The notes under the pieces are model-generated. The model was not told the DNA's origin. It did no database searches and worked only from the letters and a program-made list of their open reading frames with translations. This document shows, piece by piece, positions 1 to 11,645 of a stretch of DNA of 64,000 nucleotides. Position 1 is the stretch's first letter. Each line of letters starts with the position of its first letter. The position numbers and the translations under genes were made by a program. Origin of the DNA: Membranipora membranacea (lineage: Eukaryota > Bryozoa > Gymnolaemata > Cheilostomatida > Membraniporidae); NCBI GenBank assembly GCA_914767715.1, contig OU612066.1:2237001-2301000 (forward strand). The letters are read 5' to 3'.

Positions 1-2020
1 AAGACAGTGCAGAATTCAGAGGTTTGTGAGATAATTTTGTTATCATCATTTCCACCACCATCATTTTCTTTATTTAAATGAATTTACTGACTTCGTACTA
101 AAAGAGTTAGTTTACTTAACTCTAACTGCTCTACTCACTGAAACTGATGTAGTGCTGACTTATATTTGAACATCTTTCCAATTTCAACTGACCTATGCTA
201 CTTATTCAATAAACATGATGTACCAACAATATACTTTTTTATTACCACTCTTTCTACCTTCTTTTCAAAACAGGTATGCTGCTAGGTCATTTTATCCATT
301 ACCATTGTTACTGTCTGTATGCTGTTGTTATCATCATCATGCTTCTTGCATCTGTAACTCAGACACTTCGATATAAATTTTTTGCAATAAGATAAAGATA
401 GATAGTATAAGTATGATATGAATTAGTAGCTAAGTTGTAATCTGCTGATGAGACGGTCCTGCGATCCTCTTCTAATCTTTCTACTCACGTCACTGATGTT
501 ACAATGTGTCCTTGGTTGCACTAACTCGATGTTCATACTACTTGGTACATTTGTCAGCTCTTCCCATCAATTGTTATCACCTAATCTGTTACTACTTTTG
601 TAATTTGTTCTGGGATTAATTAAAAGCGGGGGACATGGTGAGCAGGAGCAGAATATGATTATTGTTATTCTAGTAAATGATTACTTTGTATTTTAGGCAG
701 ATAAGATGCAGATTTTGGTGACCCTATTACGTAGTCTCAAAGTTAAGTATAGTGGAGTACTGTAACAATTTAATGCTGCCTGATATGCCAACCAATTTAA
801 CCAATGCTAATAATAAACAAAGTCAGGGGCAGGTTATGGCAGGTGTGATGTTGTGCATAAATCATTCCCCCAAATGTGTATGAGTGTTTCCAAGTTTGAT
901 GACTTGAATATGAAAAACACTAGGGAGTGTTAACTTCCTGCATGGTTGATTGATATACCGTAGTGTAATTTAGCACACAGAATTATTGCTGGGTTGCACT
1001 TCCCTGACATCAATATGTGCATTGGTGTAAGAGTTACAAGCACAAATTGGTATCAGGCGACTGCGATGTCCTTGTTCTTCTTCTCCTTTATTGTGCCCAG
1101 GTGATTACGCTACTCTCGCCCCTGATCACTATCACTATTGACTTATTACTGACTGATGGGTGACTGGTTTATTTGTGTACTGACCTGCTTTATTGTGTTA
1201 GCACCAAGTAAATCAGGAACCTGGTATGTCACATTTCAGCATATAACTTTGTCTCTCTAGGAGAAGAAATAAAGTTGCTGGACGGCAACTATCATCTGGT
1301 GATCCGCTGGTATTTGTTTTTGCCATGGTTTGACTTTTTCATGCACAAATAAATACCATGCTTGTCATTTTCAATGTTATACACCTTCAATAAAACTACT
1401 ACTTACCTCAATCAATGAGTGAGTTCATAGCTTCGATGCAGCAGGGAGGAAAACTGCAATGCATAAAGTTGCTTTGCTATAATAGACAGAGAGGCTGGTA
1501 TAGGTAAGCCCATTGTGAGAGTTTTCTCCACCTCTTACAAGAATAAACAATTCTCAATCATCCAAGCTATTTGTTAACCTCTCAAGAGTTACGTGACATA
1601 CATTACCACTCTGTGTTTTGCTTTCATCTAGATGCCAGAACAGAGATATTTAGATGGAGAGAGGGCCCATCTTCTAATACAATAATTCTGCTGAAAATGT
1701 GTGCGTCAAAATGTTATTGTATTTCATTTTTACCGTATGAACAAAATAAATATATTACACTTGACGACAAGGAAAATGTCATGTCTATGTTTAGGAGTAT
1801 AAGTATTAATACACATATTACAGTTTAAGCTGTTGCCAGTCTAAAAATTGTATGGCATCGGGAGAATCTCGTGGTTGTATTGAAAGCAATTCTTTGATAT
1901 AGTTGGGGACTGTCTTTGATTAGAGGACATATCTGTAGAGAAGATGTAGGGGGAAAATTTGTCAAGAAAGCAGCATTTTACATGCTGAATATGGATCATA
2001 GGCTTAATAATTAACACTAT
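1..2020. other. Intergenic DNA, no gene recognised
   Basis: I see no exon with convincing splice sites or a recognisable protein in this stretch. The only open frame of note (1571-1828, +) is 85 residues of low-information sequence and resembles no family I know. The DNA is AT-rich, without a clear tandem repeat. It could hold the end of a gene lying to the left of the window, but nothing here proves that. Confidence 0.5.
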
Positions 2021-2390
2021 ATGAAGCATTAGCACTGAGGCATTTAATTGTGGGCAACGTGACGACATATTGGAAGGTGTAGTAGCATTGGTGTTATCAT
2101 CGACTTGCAGCTCATATAGCAGGTTTTTTGTGTGTAACTCGATCAATTTTGATCGGGTTTCGAGGATGAAAGTTACACTAGATTTTGCGGCTTGTGGTTA
2201 ACAGTTATATACAAATTTCAGTCAAAAAAATTGTTTGAAGGAGAAAAAACATCAGGCTGTTAACAAGATGCTGCTGATTGTAAAGCAATTTTCAAACTCA
2301 AAAATCTGATCAAAATTATGAAACAAAAAACCTGGATTATGGACAGTAAATCAATGATAACACCAATGCTACTACACCTCCAAACGAGGA
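2021..2390. mobile_element. Inverted-repeat MITE, family 1, copy 1
   Basis: The left part (GCACTGAGGCATTTAATTG, then a segment ending in GGAAGGTGTAGTAGCATTGG) reappears as its reverse complement at about 2350-2390 (CCAATGCTACTACACCTCC). A second copy of the whole unit lies at about 20935-21235. Inner arms carry a sequence close to TAACTCGATCAATTTTGATC on both sides of a spacer. No transposase is present, so this is a non-autonomous foldback/MITE. Exact ends and target duplication were not resolved, and the arms are diverged. The reading frames at 1841-2146 (-) and 2318-2617 (+) lie largely in this element and are not genes. Confidence 0.75.
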
Positions 2391-2845
2391 GTAACAGGGA
2401 TCACAGATATACATTCTTAACTCAGATATCAGGTAGTATGAAATGTTCAAATCTGGGACTAACTCCTGGCAGGGAGTTTGTTTTATATCCCAAACTCCCT
2501 GCTCCTGGTGAACTGCAACAATTATTAAAATATATCAAGGATTGTGTCCTCATATATATTCACTTATCACAGTGCCCAAACTATTTTCATTTCAAGTTTT
2601 GCTATCAATGGATTTGACTGGCTGTCAGATTTCTGTTTGGCCAATCATGACAGGGTTGCCATAGCCTCTCAATCAATAGGTATGTGACTCTCAAGAGATT
2701 ACTGACTTCAGGGGCAGTTTTGGCAAGGACTTTACCACCCTCTAAACCGGATTAAAGCTGAGATACACAGACGACACTATCGAGAGGATCACTGCTACTG
2801 TTGGTAAACTAGAATCATAAACTGTAGGACTGAGGTATAACTGCT
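2391..2845. other. Upstream region of the WW-BAG gene
   Basis: There is no open reading frame of interest. It probably contains the promoter and 5' untranslated region of the WW-BAG gene that starts at 2846. No TATA box could be assigned with confidence. Confidence 0.35.
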
Positions 2846-3535
2846 ATGAACTCTAATAACATGAATAATGACCCCAGCTGTGACTTGCCACCAAATTGGG
2901 AAAAGAGACTTGATAGCAGAACTGGCTGGCCATATTATATAAATCACGCAACTAAAACTACTCATTGGGAGCATCCTTCACAAGCATCGGCTTCCACAAA
3001 CAAGTCAGGAGCCCCTCCATCTGGTGATGCGAGAGGAGGTGGAGGGAGTGGTATACAAATCCCTGTGCAACAGAGTTCTAGCAGCAGGCTAGATGGAAGT
3101 CACTCTTCCCATCAACATTCAGGTCATCAAAATGGCTCTGTCGAAAGAGACAGGTCACCGATTCCTCCTAGTCCGCGTCGTTCTCCCGCTCCACCAGGCA
3201 GCGCAGCTCGGGGACGCGGGCAATCTGGTCGCAAAACTCCAACAAAGATGAGTCAGCCCAAATTGTCGCCTAGTGATGCAGCATTGGACACCATAGATGG
3301 CATCAGAAAAGATGCAGAGGGATTTCATGTCAAAATAGAAACCTTTGTTAGTAGTAAAGAATCAAAGGATTATAAGTATTTAGAAGAAATGATGGAAAGA
3401 AACTTATTGAAATTAGATAATGTCGAAACTCATGGTGTAGATGAGATACGCTTGAAGAGGAAGGAGACTGTCAAATATATCCAGGAGTGTTTAGATCAAC
3501 TCGAGCTAAAAGCTTTATCTAACGATACTGATTGA
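2846..3535 (+). CDS. WW and BAG domain co-chaperone, BAG3-like
   Basis: A single uninterrupted 229-codon frame. Residues 14-44 form a WW domain (LPPNWEKR, GWPYYINHATK, then W41 and P44). Residues 70-74 read IQIPV, an IPV motif of the kind BAG3 uses to bind small heat-shock proteins such as HSPB8. Residues about 80-145 are Ser/Pro/Arg-rich and likely disordered, with SPRRSP and RGRGQ segments. Residues about 147-222 form a BAG domain of three helices, ending RLKRKETVKYIQECLDQLE, which in the family contacts the Hsp70 nucleotide-binding domain and promotes ADP release. WW + IPV + BAG is the BAG3 order, and the protein is shorter than vertebrate BAG3 (about 575 residues). The ATG is the first in frame. 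Unlike its neighbours it has no intron; a retrocopy is possible, but the frame is intact. The role in chaperone-assisted autophagy is inferred from the family. Confidence 0.88.
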   Translation: MNSNNMNNDPSCDLPPNWEKRLDSRTGWPYYINHATKTTHWEHPSQASASTNKSGAPPSGDARGGGGSGIQIPVQQSSSSRLDGSHSSHQHSGHQNGSVERDRSPIPPSPRRSPAPPGSAARGRGQSGRKTPTKMSQPKLSPSDAALDTIDGIRKDAEGFHVKIETFVSSKESKDYKYLEEMMERNLLKLDNVETHGVDEIRLKRKETVKYIQECLDQLELKALSNDTD

Positions 3536-5496
3536 TATTGCTGTGTGAACAATGAATACCCACTGACGAGAATGTAATGCATCTGCTACTGTGGTCATTA
3601 TTATGTATGCTTCTCGAGAATCGGCAATACCAAGATTCGTGAATCCTACCTGTCAAATATGACTATTTCCTTTCATCCCTCCCCAAATGTTGGACCAGAT
3701 AGTGTTTTTACAAGATGTAATTCCGAGCATCTTTTTACCCCTTGGTCCGCAGTTATTAATGATACATATGGATTACCCACAATTCCCTTACAAATGAGAA
3801 TAGATTTACATTTGATACTATATTTTTTGGCAGGCAGAGTAAATACAAGTTCTATCTCTAACTAAATATTCACACAAAACAGAATATCTCAAGCTACCAG
3901 GTCATTTATAAAGAAGATACTAATTTGTCAAGTACAAACTTAGGGTTATTACTGGTCACTGGGTGTTTAATCAAGTGTAGCCATGAAAGATCATAGTATA
4001 TGGCACACACACATTTTTTATAAGTAATATTATTAAACTCTGTTGTCTGTGTTTCCTGGGGGAATAGATGACCTTGGCTGACACTGACAGTCACAACTAC
4101 AGTTGCGGTGTACGTTGTATAAATTCTCATCTAACATGTCGATGATATTACAAGTGACTACGCTTGTATCCTCGGTTCACTGCAATCTGTAGGCTTCAGA
4201 ATAATAATTACATTGCTGTTGCTTGAAAACAACATTTTTGGTCCGATAGCATAATTATTATAACCAACACCTTGTTGCCCGGTCTGATTTGATTTGTATT
4301 CATTCAATCATCATGACAGATGGTACAGAATGCGAGCGATGGTATGGCATAGTAAAAACAACACACTAAAAATTATTTTTATTATACTAGACCGTTGTCA
4401 TGATAGGTCATGAAAAAATTAAAAAAGCCTTTTCTCCGCCTTTCAGTCCTGCAGAGTTTTGGCCGAAAAATTTGTATAGCTCGAGAGGATGTTCTGGAAT
4501 TCTTGTTGAAAAGTTGTTCACTAAAAAGAGACATCAACAGCTGAATCTAACATCACCCTCTCCACAACTTCGATTTTTGTTTTCTAAATTATTCTCAAAT
4601 TTATTACTCGCATGCTCAGAAAACCCATTACTACCCATGTTTTGTGAAGCTTTACAGTAAATGCTCGCTCATGGAGTCTAAAGAGTGAACACTCATACCT
4701 TAATTGCTCGTGATCAACAAGTTGATTGGGATGCTCGTGTCTTACTACGTTCACTGCCTGCTTCATCTGACCATTTTGGTTGAGACCTGTCATGTATCAG
4801 CTACCTTAGATGAGTTAAGTATTCGCAAGAAGTAAAACTCGCCTATTTGCGCATGTTTGAAATAGCTAAATTTAGTTCTCGCTAACATTTATTCACCCTA
4901 TTTACTTTATTAGTAAAACTGTCACCTCAGCTCAGCTAGTCAAAATTTAGTGTTAGTCAAACTAAACTCCTCTGCCCTTTTTTGTCGCATTAAGTCATAT
5001 TTGCCCCTGGCGAACCAAGAAGGCCCCTAATAGTTTGAATAGGATTTTGGTGCATCAACAATGTGGATGTAAACAAAAGGAATAGTTTTTGATACCGATG
5101 TGATTTATTTCACACACAAGCATTTAACTTAGTCTGATTGCAACAAAAATGGTAGCATCAATCAATAAGTGCAAAATACACAATCATAATAACAAAGGAT
5201 AATGAGTGGGCAGATTGGATTGGGAAAGAAACTAAATAGATTTGCCTTTGGTAATGGGCTAGTAATAAGATCCGATGGCACTGTGATGCACAAACAAAAC
5301 TAGAATTTCCTTGTAAAACTAAAACCATGAAAAAATTAAACATATAAATACATTTGCCTCAGCAAGAAATCCCAAATATCAGATAGAATTCACTGAAATA
5401 GTGCGACATTATGCTAATTGTTAGAAACAAAATTATGCGATTTAGAGCTCTGTTGCCGGCTAACAGATCCAGGCCGTTCTTCACGATGGCACTGTC
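3536..5496. other. Intergenic region between convergent genes
   Basis: This holds the 3' flanks of the WW-BAG gene (+) and the CARD-APPBP2-like gene (-). On the minus strand an AATAAA (plus TTTATT at about 5105-5110) lies about 390 bp after the stop of the latter gene and could be its poly(A) signal. Short frames at 3659-3865, 3906-4130 and 4400-4660 show no recognisable protein. Confidence 0.4.
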
Positions 5497-8400
5497 TCAA
5501 GATTTCTGGCCAATGAGGGCTTGATTATTTCTGAGCAGCTCTAGGTGGTCTTGAACTTTTTTAACCTTTGACCTCCACAGCTCGATTCTCTCCAGGAAGC
5601 TATCATAGCCTTCTGGTGCTGAATGGATTTCTCGCCACGTTATCTGAAAATGAATGTACATTTCTAACTTTCTGATCAGGGATTATCTGCTCTTTAGAAA
5701 AGAGCACATAACTACTAAATTGAAATGTGGTGCACAAAAGCCGCTGGAGGTCAGTAATTAGTGTAAATGAGGTAATTTCAATCTGTGAATCAATCAGGAA
5801 ATTTATATGTATTAACATGTCATGGTAATAAGCTTACCAGTCGCATGTTGTCTTCACTTATCCATTTCCATCCCATATGTCTGGATCTGTATTCCTTCAG
5901 TATCTCGTAAGATTTAGTAATCTCGTAACATTCTATTAGCAGCTCATAAGCTTCATCGTACCAGTGTACATAGTATGCAGCTGTGTCTGTAAGATATAAA
6001 ACACAAGATACATTCCGATACCCAATATACATAAAAGACTAGATTTATGACAAAAGTATGATGGATGGAAAAAGTTATACGCCGGCTGCCTGTTAGTGTT
6101 GATTGGTGACACTTTGATGGCACATGACATGCAACGCTCAATTCTATCATCACATGTCACAACATTGTCATTGCCCCAGGTCAAGGCTGTCTAGATGGTG
6201 ACCTGAAAATGACGCTGATTTTGTTGTAAGCCAATAATCTACATCCTGTTCATGTAGTGTTTTATATAGTCAGCATTACTTCAAGGCAATAAATTACCAG
6301 CGTCAAACTAAATCCCAATTGGGTTATTCCAGTATAATTCTTGTTCCCCTAAGACTGGATGTTTTAATTGCCATAATGAATATCAATTAAAGAAGAATTA
6401 AATAATCCGTCTTTTTAGGGCAAATGATTCATAACAAGCTAGAAAATAAAATAAGTAAGATGATCAAGTTATATAATACTCTAGGCCAAAACAGTTCAGG
6501 GTAACAAAAAGTTTTTTTAAATGCGTTTTAAATTTACCAAAGCCTTCGATGACTTCTTTCAGCAGGGCCTTTGCTCGTTCTAGGTCTCCTGAATCTTTGG
6601 ACATCCTAGCCAGCTTAACTTTGATGATATGTACAGAGCCATGTTTGGAGCCGAGGCACATATCGAGAGTATTGAGTGCCATATTGTAGTAAGCTTCGCT
6701 GTCTGTTGTCCTGAAAATGGCAGCAAAATAAGCAGTAGATTATTATCTAAGTCAATATCCTGTTTTGATGTTGCAGTGAAATGCTGAGCTTAACAGAGGT
6801 GTTCCATTTATTAGTTTAATTTTACAGAGGCTAATAGTGCAAAATGGCTTGATGTTTACAAATGTGAATAGTGACATCTATTACTTGTGAAATTATAATT
6901 ACACAAATAACCATAGAGGGCTAGGAATAGACAAACATAATCACCCGCTCAAAATGCCCAACGGCAGCATGGCAGCTTGACACTAAACGTAAGTTTAGGT
7001 GGCGATTGTCCCGCTGGGATTGTATGACTATAGCACGGCGCTTACACAGGTAAAGAGAGGGTGCCAAAAGTACAATTGTTCAATTTACGGATACTATTCT
7101 ACATGGAAGTAAATAACTGAAGGAGCATACACGATTCAATAGTATGGCTGCGGTGTGACGTATTCATACACTTTTTGATTATCATTTTATGGTCTATGGT
7201 CGAATCTGATTGAGGAGAGAAACTAGAGTAAAGTGCAAACCCTCATCCAAATCATATCCTCCCAAGTAAAGAATGCAGGCTAAAATACCTTTTCCACTCA
7301 GCGTACACATCAGCTAATAGCATATGTGATAGGGCTGTTTTATGACTTATCTCCCCATACTTAGTCTCCATGATGCTGACTTCCTGTTTGGCCTCTGATT
7401 CTGCCCATAGGAATAGTTCATGACTTTTTTTCTCATCTCCGCACAGTCTCGCCTTATTCAGTATGGCATGCACTAAAGTCAAATAAGCTAAAATTCCCTT
7501 ATCACAGTAATGGTATCCCAAAAAATTCCGCTCCCTGCTATCCTGCTATGATATATATATGTGCATATATATATATATATATATTTACAGATATGCTATC
7601 AGTCTCAACAGTAAGCATCTCTGGGGACCGCCATATCAAAAGTGAATCAATGACTGTAACATGTATACCCGTCAGCATCATTACTTATTAGTATGGTATG
7701 AAGACAGCAGAAGAATTATCACTGTCAAATGAACCGAGAAGTTCTCACAGTCATGATGGCCACTCCTATCTGTGTGATGTATTTGATTTATCGAATGTTC
7801 CTCGATATATGTTCAAAGACAACTGGCTATTGATGGAAGGAGTGCAATCTGAACCCTACTATAACCCACGGCTTATCAAAATGGCCAGCTGCTCCTGAGG
7901 AGTAGAACTTGTACGACTTGTGCAAGCAGAATGGATGTGAGTACTTACGTACCTAGTGTTTGTATGTAGGGCATAAGCAGAGGATGTTTGGGTGGATAGA
8001 ACTCGGAGGCTATGCGGTAAGCTTTCTCAGCAATGTCAAAGTAAGCGCCATTATCAAATCTGCCAGCGGCTATAAGAGCAGCAGAGTGACCTGAAATACA
8101 TCAGATTAGACAGCTAGAAGACAAATCCTTCATTTCATTCATATATCATATATCAAGTTTGCAGTTTACATCAGAGAGATGTATCTGCTATCTAATCTAT
8201 ACATGCTGACACTGACTAAGGTGAAGATATTAAATGCTCTCAATTTAAATTGACATTTTGGCTACAACCTGAAAAGCCACGTCCCCTGGGATGCTAAAAA
8301 TTGCACGGAGGATATATATTTGGAATTGCCCCTTCCAGCAGTATGCAGCGTACCTTGCAAAGAACAGGCAAGCTGGATGTTGCTATATGTTTCTTTCTGT

Positions 8401-11400
8401 AGGTTGAAGCCGTAGATTTTGGTTGCAATGTTGACAGCAGTTTTAGATGCTTCAACACCAAAAGAATCATGTCTGAACTGGTTTGAGAACGATACAAAGT
8501 TTTGCAGAGCCTTGAGATATACGGGATGGTAAACTCCAAAATACATTCTGCAATAAATGAGTGATTAATCAAGGCAGTGCGCAAGTAAGTACAGGAATAA
8601 CTTCGCAATAGTACAGATACAAAGAAAAGCCAGGTAGGTCGCCTTGTACTATGGTTTTGAGAAAGTTATTGGCTGGTGTCAAAAGGACCATCATCATGTG
8701 GGACTGGGAACTTTATTATACTGTGAATTACAGCGAGACTGAAAGAAGGGTAGGGTTTAATTGACATTACCGGTTTCGTCATTCTTGCTTTCAAAAAATC
8801 AATTTCTGTCCAAATTTCAAATTAATTCATCAATAGATATGCGCAGCACTTTCTATCAATAAAGGAGGTATATGATTGAGTGAACTTTGTATAATTTAGA
8901 TCACAGGTTCACCAAATGATTAAGAATATCACTGGTTTAAATAGCTTTGTCCAGGTATGTGGCCTGATGTCGGCAAGAATTATTTGCGGCGTTCTAACGT
9001 TCATCAACCTACTATAAATGTGAGTGGATATGAAGTGTATCTTATTGTGTTGTCTTACTTGGCCTGTTGTACAGCTTCTACAGCTAGATCTTCAGCTCTC
9101 AGTATCTTCCACTGGTGAGCATAAGCTGCCGAGGCATTACACAAAACATCAACTACGCTCCATCTATCCTCTATGTCCACTTCCTGTGTCAACACAAATC
9201 AGCATTAATCTGTTCACACTATAGACTACTCAACTCAGACGCCAATACGGAAATCAATCCTCAACAGTGCAGCAAAACCGCAGCAATACATACAACATAA
9301 GCTCATACAGTCTGACTCAAACTAAGCTTACTTTATTGATGTAAAGTTAAGTTTCTTTCAAAGGACACGAGCACTGGGAGGAAGCTAACATGAAAGGATA
9401 TCAGGCAAAGTAAAAGTCACTTGTGACTCCGTGTTTGCAACTCCGTGCTGTCACAAGCTAACCGTCATCGAAGAGGTATATGTATAGGCAAATGACCGAG
9501 GAAAATACACATCAGTGAGAAAAGGCAGAGTCAAGTTGAGGATTTGGCTTTCTGAGATTTGAGATTTGGGGTTTATCTCATTGGCACTTGAACATTTGTA
9601 ACTCACTACGATGTATGGACAATGTGCATGTTAGATCTCGGTTGCAACATTGGCTGATCCCTTCGGGTGCTTATACATCAAGATATGATGAAATCAGCTT
9701 TTTCACGCAAGCTGAGAGCTCAAGGACACAGCTGCACATCTTGTGTAGTTATGATTAGAGAAGAGGAGGAGGGGAAGATTGAGTTCAGATCTAGCTTATC
9801 TGTACAAACCTGCATTGATTTTTGAGACCAGGTGTAAGATGGCCCCAAGCTACCTAGTTCTCTCATCATGATACTCGTCTCCATAAATAGCTTACTGCAG
9901 TCGAGTGTGTCTCCTCCGAATGAGTTCATAGCTTTAGTAATTCTGTCTCTGAGAGAGGAAGCCAGCATATGGTACTTGTCTGATTTTTCCAAGTCTCTCA
10001 GTCTATTATAAAGACTCATACACTTTACGTAGAACGTGAAGATCAGTATCCACATGTCCGCTTGGTTAGCCAGAAGGGATTCTATAGATGAGATCACCTG
10101 CATCGCTAAGTCATAATGGCCGTAATCAGTTAGAAATGTGATGAGATTGAAACCGATATCAACAAGCATCTGTAGGGTGGGTCTGTCTGACTCACAGGCT
10201 AACCACTGTGTCACCTCATCATATGAAAAGACGATTTCTAACGCAAGCTCCATATCATATTCCCTTTTCAGCATATCAAAGTATTTAAAATAGAGATGAT
10301 GGCTATTAGGATCCATGATGATATCAAGTACCGCAGAGCATGTACATAACACCATCTCACTAGCGGAGTCGTCTACAGCTGTCTTATACAGAAAATATGC
10401 AATCTCTAGCTGGTGCATCCGATCGACGGCGTCACGTTTTTGTTCTCCTAAGTTAATATCAGCTATGTGTGTCGATTTCTCTAATTCGATAATCTCTTGT
10501 TCGGGCAGCTCTATCAAGCACTCAAAGTTCTCGGGATTATGGTCCCAGTATTGCACTGTGAATGGTATCTTAGTATCTAAAAATAATAATGGAATAATAT
10601 GTATTTGTATTAATAAAATACAAGAAAACGGTACTGTGTATGCGACCTTGTTGCTAATATCACCTGATCATGTCACACCTTTCCATCTATTCACCATTAT
10701 TTTACATTCTGCCTACTCACATTCTTCTAAAACAATTGTCTTGAATGGCCGGTTCCATACTGACCAAGGAACGATTTCATGGTTGACTTAGTAATGCTAT
10801 TATTACTTGTTTTCAAAAGACTGAGTAATTAACGTCACTTTTTCCAGGGGCTGATCAATTTTTATGAAACTTACAAACCAACAATGAACTCATTAGTTCT
10901 CCTACAAACCTTTTAGCTGTCGCATGCTCCATTTTGATGTAGATTCCTCCATTTCAGGTACCGTGTCATCATTTAGAGCACTGATATTCTGAGATCGGAC
11001 AGTAGGAGGGGTTTTAGTTTTATTACCGTCGCCGATGGTAGGTTGTGAGGTAGGTAACTGCTTTGTTGGAGTTCTTCTTTTCGCGCCTTTATGTGGTGCA
11101 GACGGAGGACTCGGGATCATGGCCTTCTGCTGTACCTGACTGTTAGATATCTCAGGTAGAGGTTTGTACTTAGAGAGCGACGCCGACTCCTCTGTCATTC
11201 TCTGAGATGGACGAGTACTGCAGCTGTTATTGTTATTCTGACTAATACGTCGTGAGACAGGATGAGACATCTGATCAATAATCGTGTTGTCCAGAAACTC
11301 GACTAATATCTGATACTTGTGTTTCACAGAAGTGTCATTCACCGACGGGTTGAGTAGAGCGGCTCGAAAGTGTCTATACCAATTAGAGGCCCGACCTTTA

Positions 11401-11645
11401 GTAGGTAAAATGTCAAGTAACAGTTTTGACTTTTCAGTGGTCGAGCGACCTTTCTCTATTTTAGTAATATCGTTGTGGTTGAGCACAGAGTTGGAGAGCA
11501 GATATTGCAATATGTGATCGACCTTGAGCTCCTGTAGCACGGCTATTCTGTTGACCTTTAATCTCTGAAACTGCTGATGTTCTAATGGAGACATGGAAGA
11601 CTTCGGTATGGACATCATCCTAGTAACTCTGAAATCAATCATCAA
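5497..11645 (-). CDS. CARD domain joined to APPBP2-like TPR protein
   Basis: Nine exons, read from the right: 11645-10910, 10576-9810, 9183-9059, 8547-8354, 8090-7953, 7472-7289, 6710-6538, 5986-5838, 5643-5497. All introns are GT-AG and all phases close (870 codons plus stop). Residues about 28-101 form a CARD (death fold): LKVNRIAVLQELKVD, then LLSNSVL, ITKIEKG, LLDILPTKG and, further on, ILVEFLDN. Residues 121-245 are a Ser/Pro/basic linker with KRRTPTK. From about residue 255 the helical repeats follow the layout of APPBP2 (PAT1), the microtubule- and APP-tail-binding TPR protein that is also a CUL2 substrate receptor: exon 3 VVDVLCNASAAYAHQWK, exon 4 HPVYLKALQNFVSFSNQF, exon 5 GRFDNGAYFDIAEKAYRIA, exon 6 GEISHKTALSHMLLADVY. 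Vertebrate APPBP2 (585 residues) has no CARD. The start could be any of Met1, 2, 10, 11 or 18. The first splice carries the fusion, so that junction matters most. The function is unknown; recruitment of a CARD partner to a ubiquitin-ligase or trafficking scaffold is a guess. Confidence 0.82.

Noticed and set aside
10315-10791. 158-codon plus-strand frame
   Set aside because: It is antisense to exon 2 of the CARD-APPBP2-like gene and has no recognisable protein.
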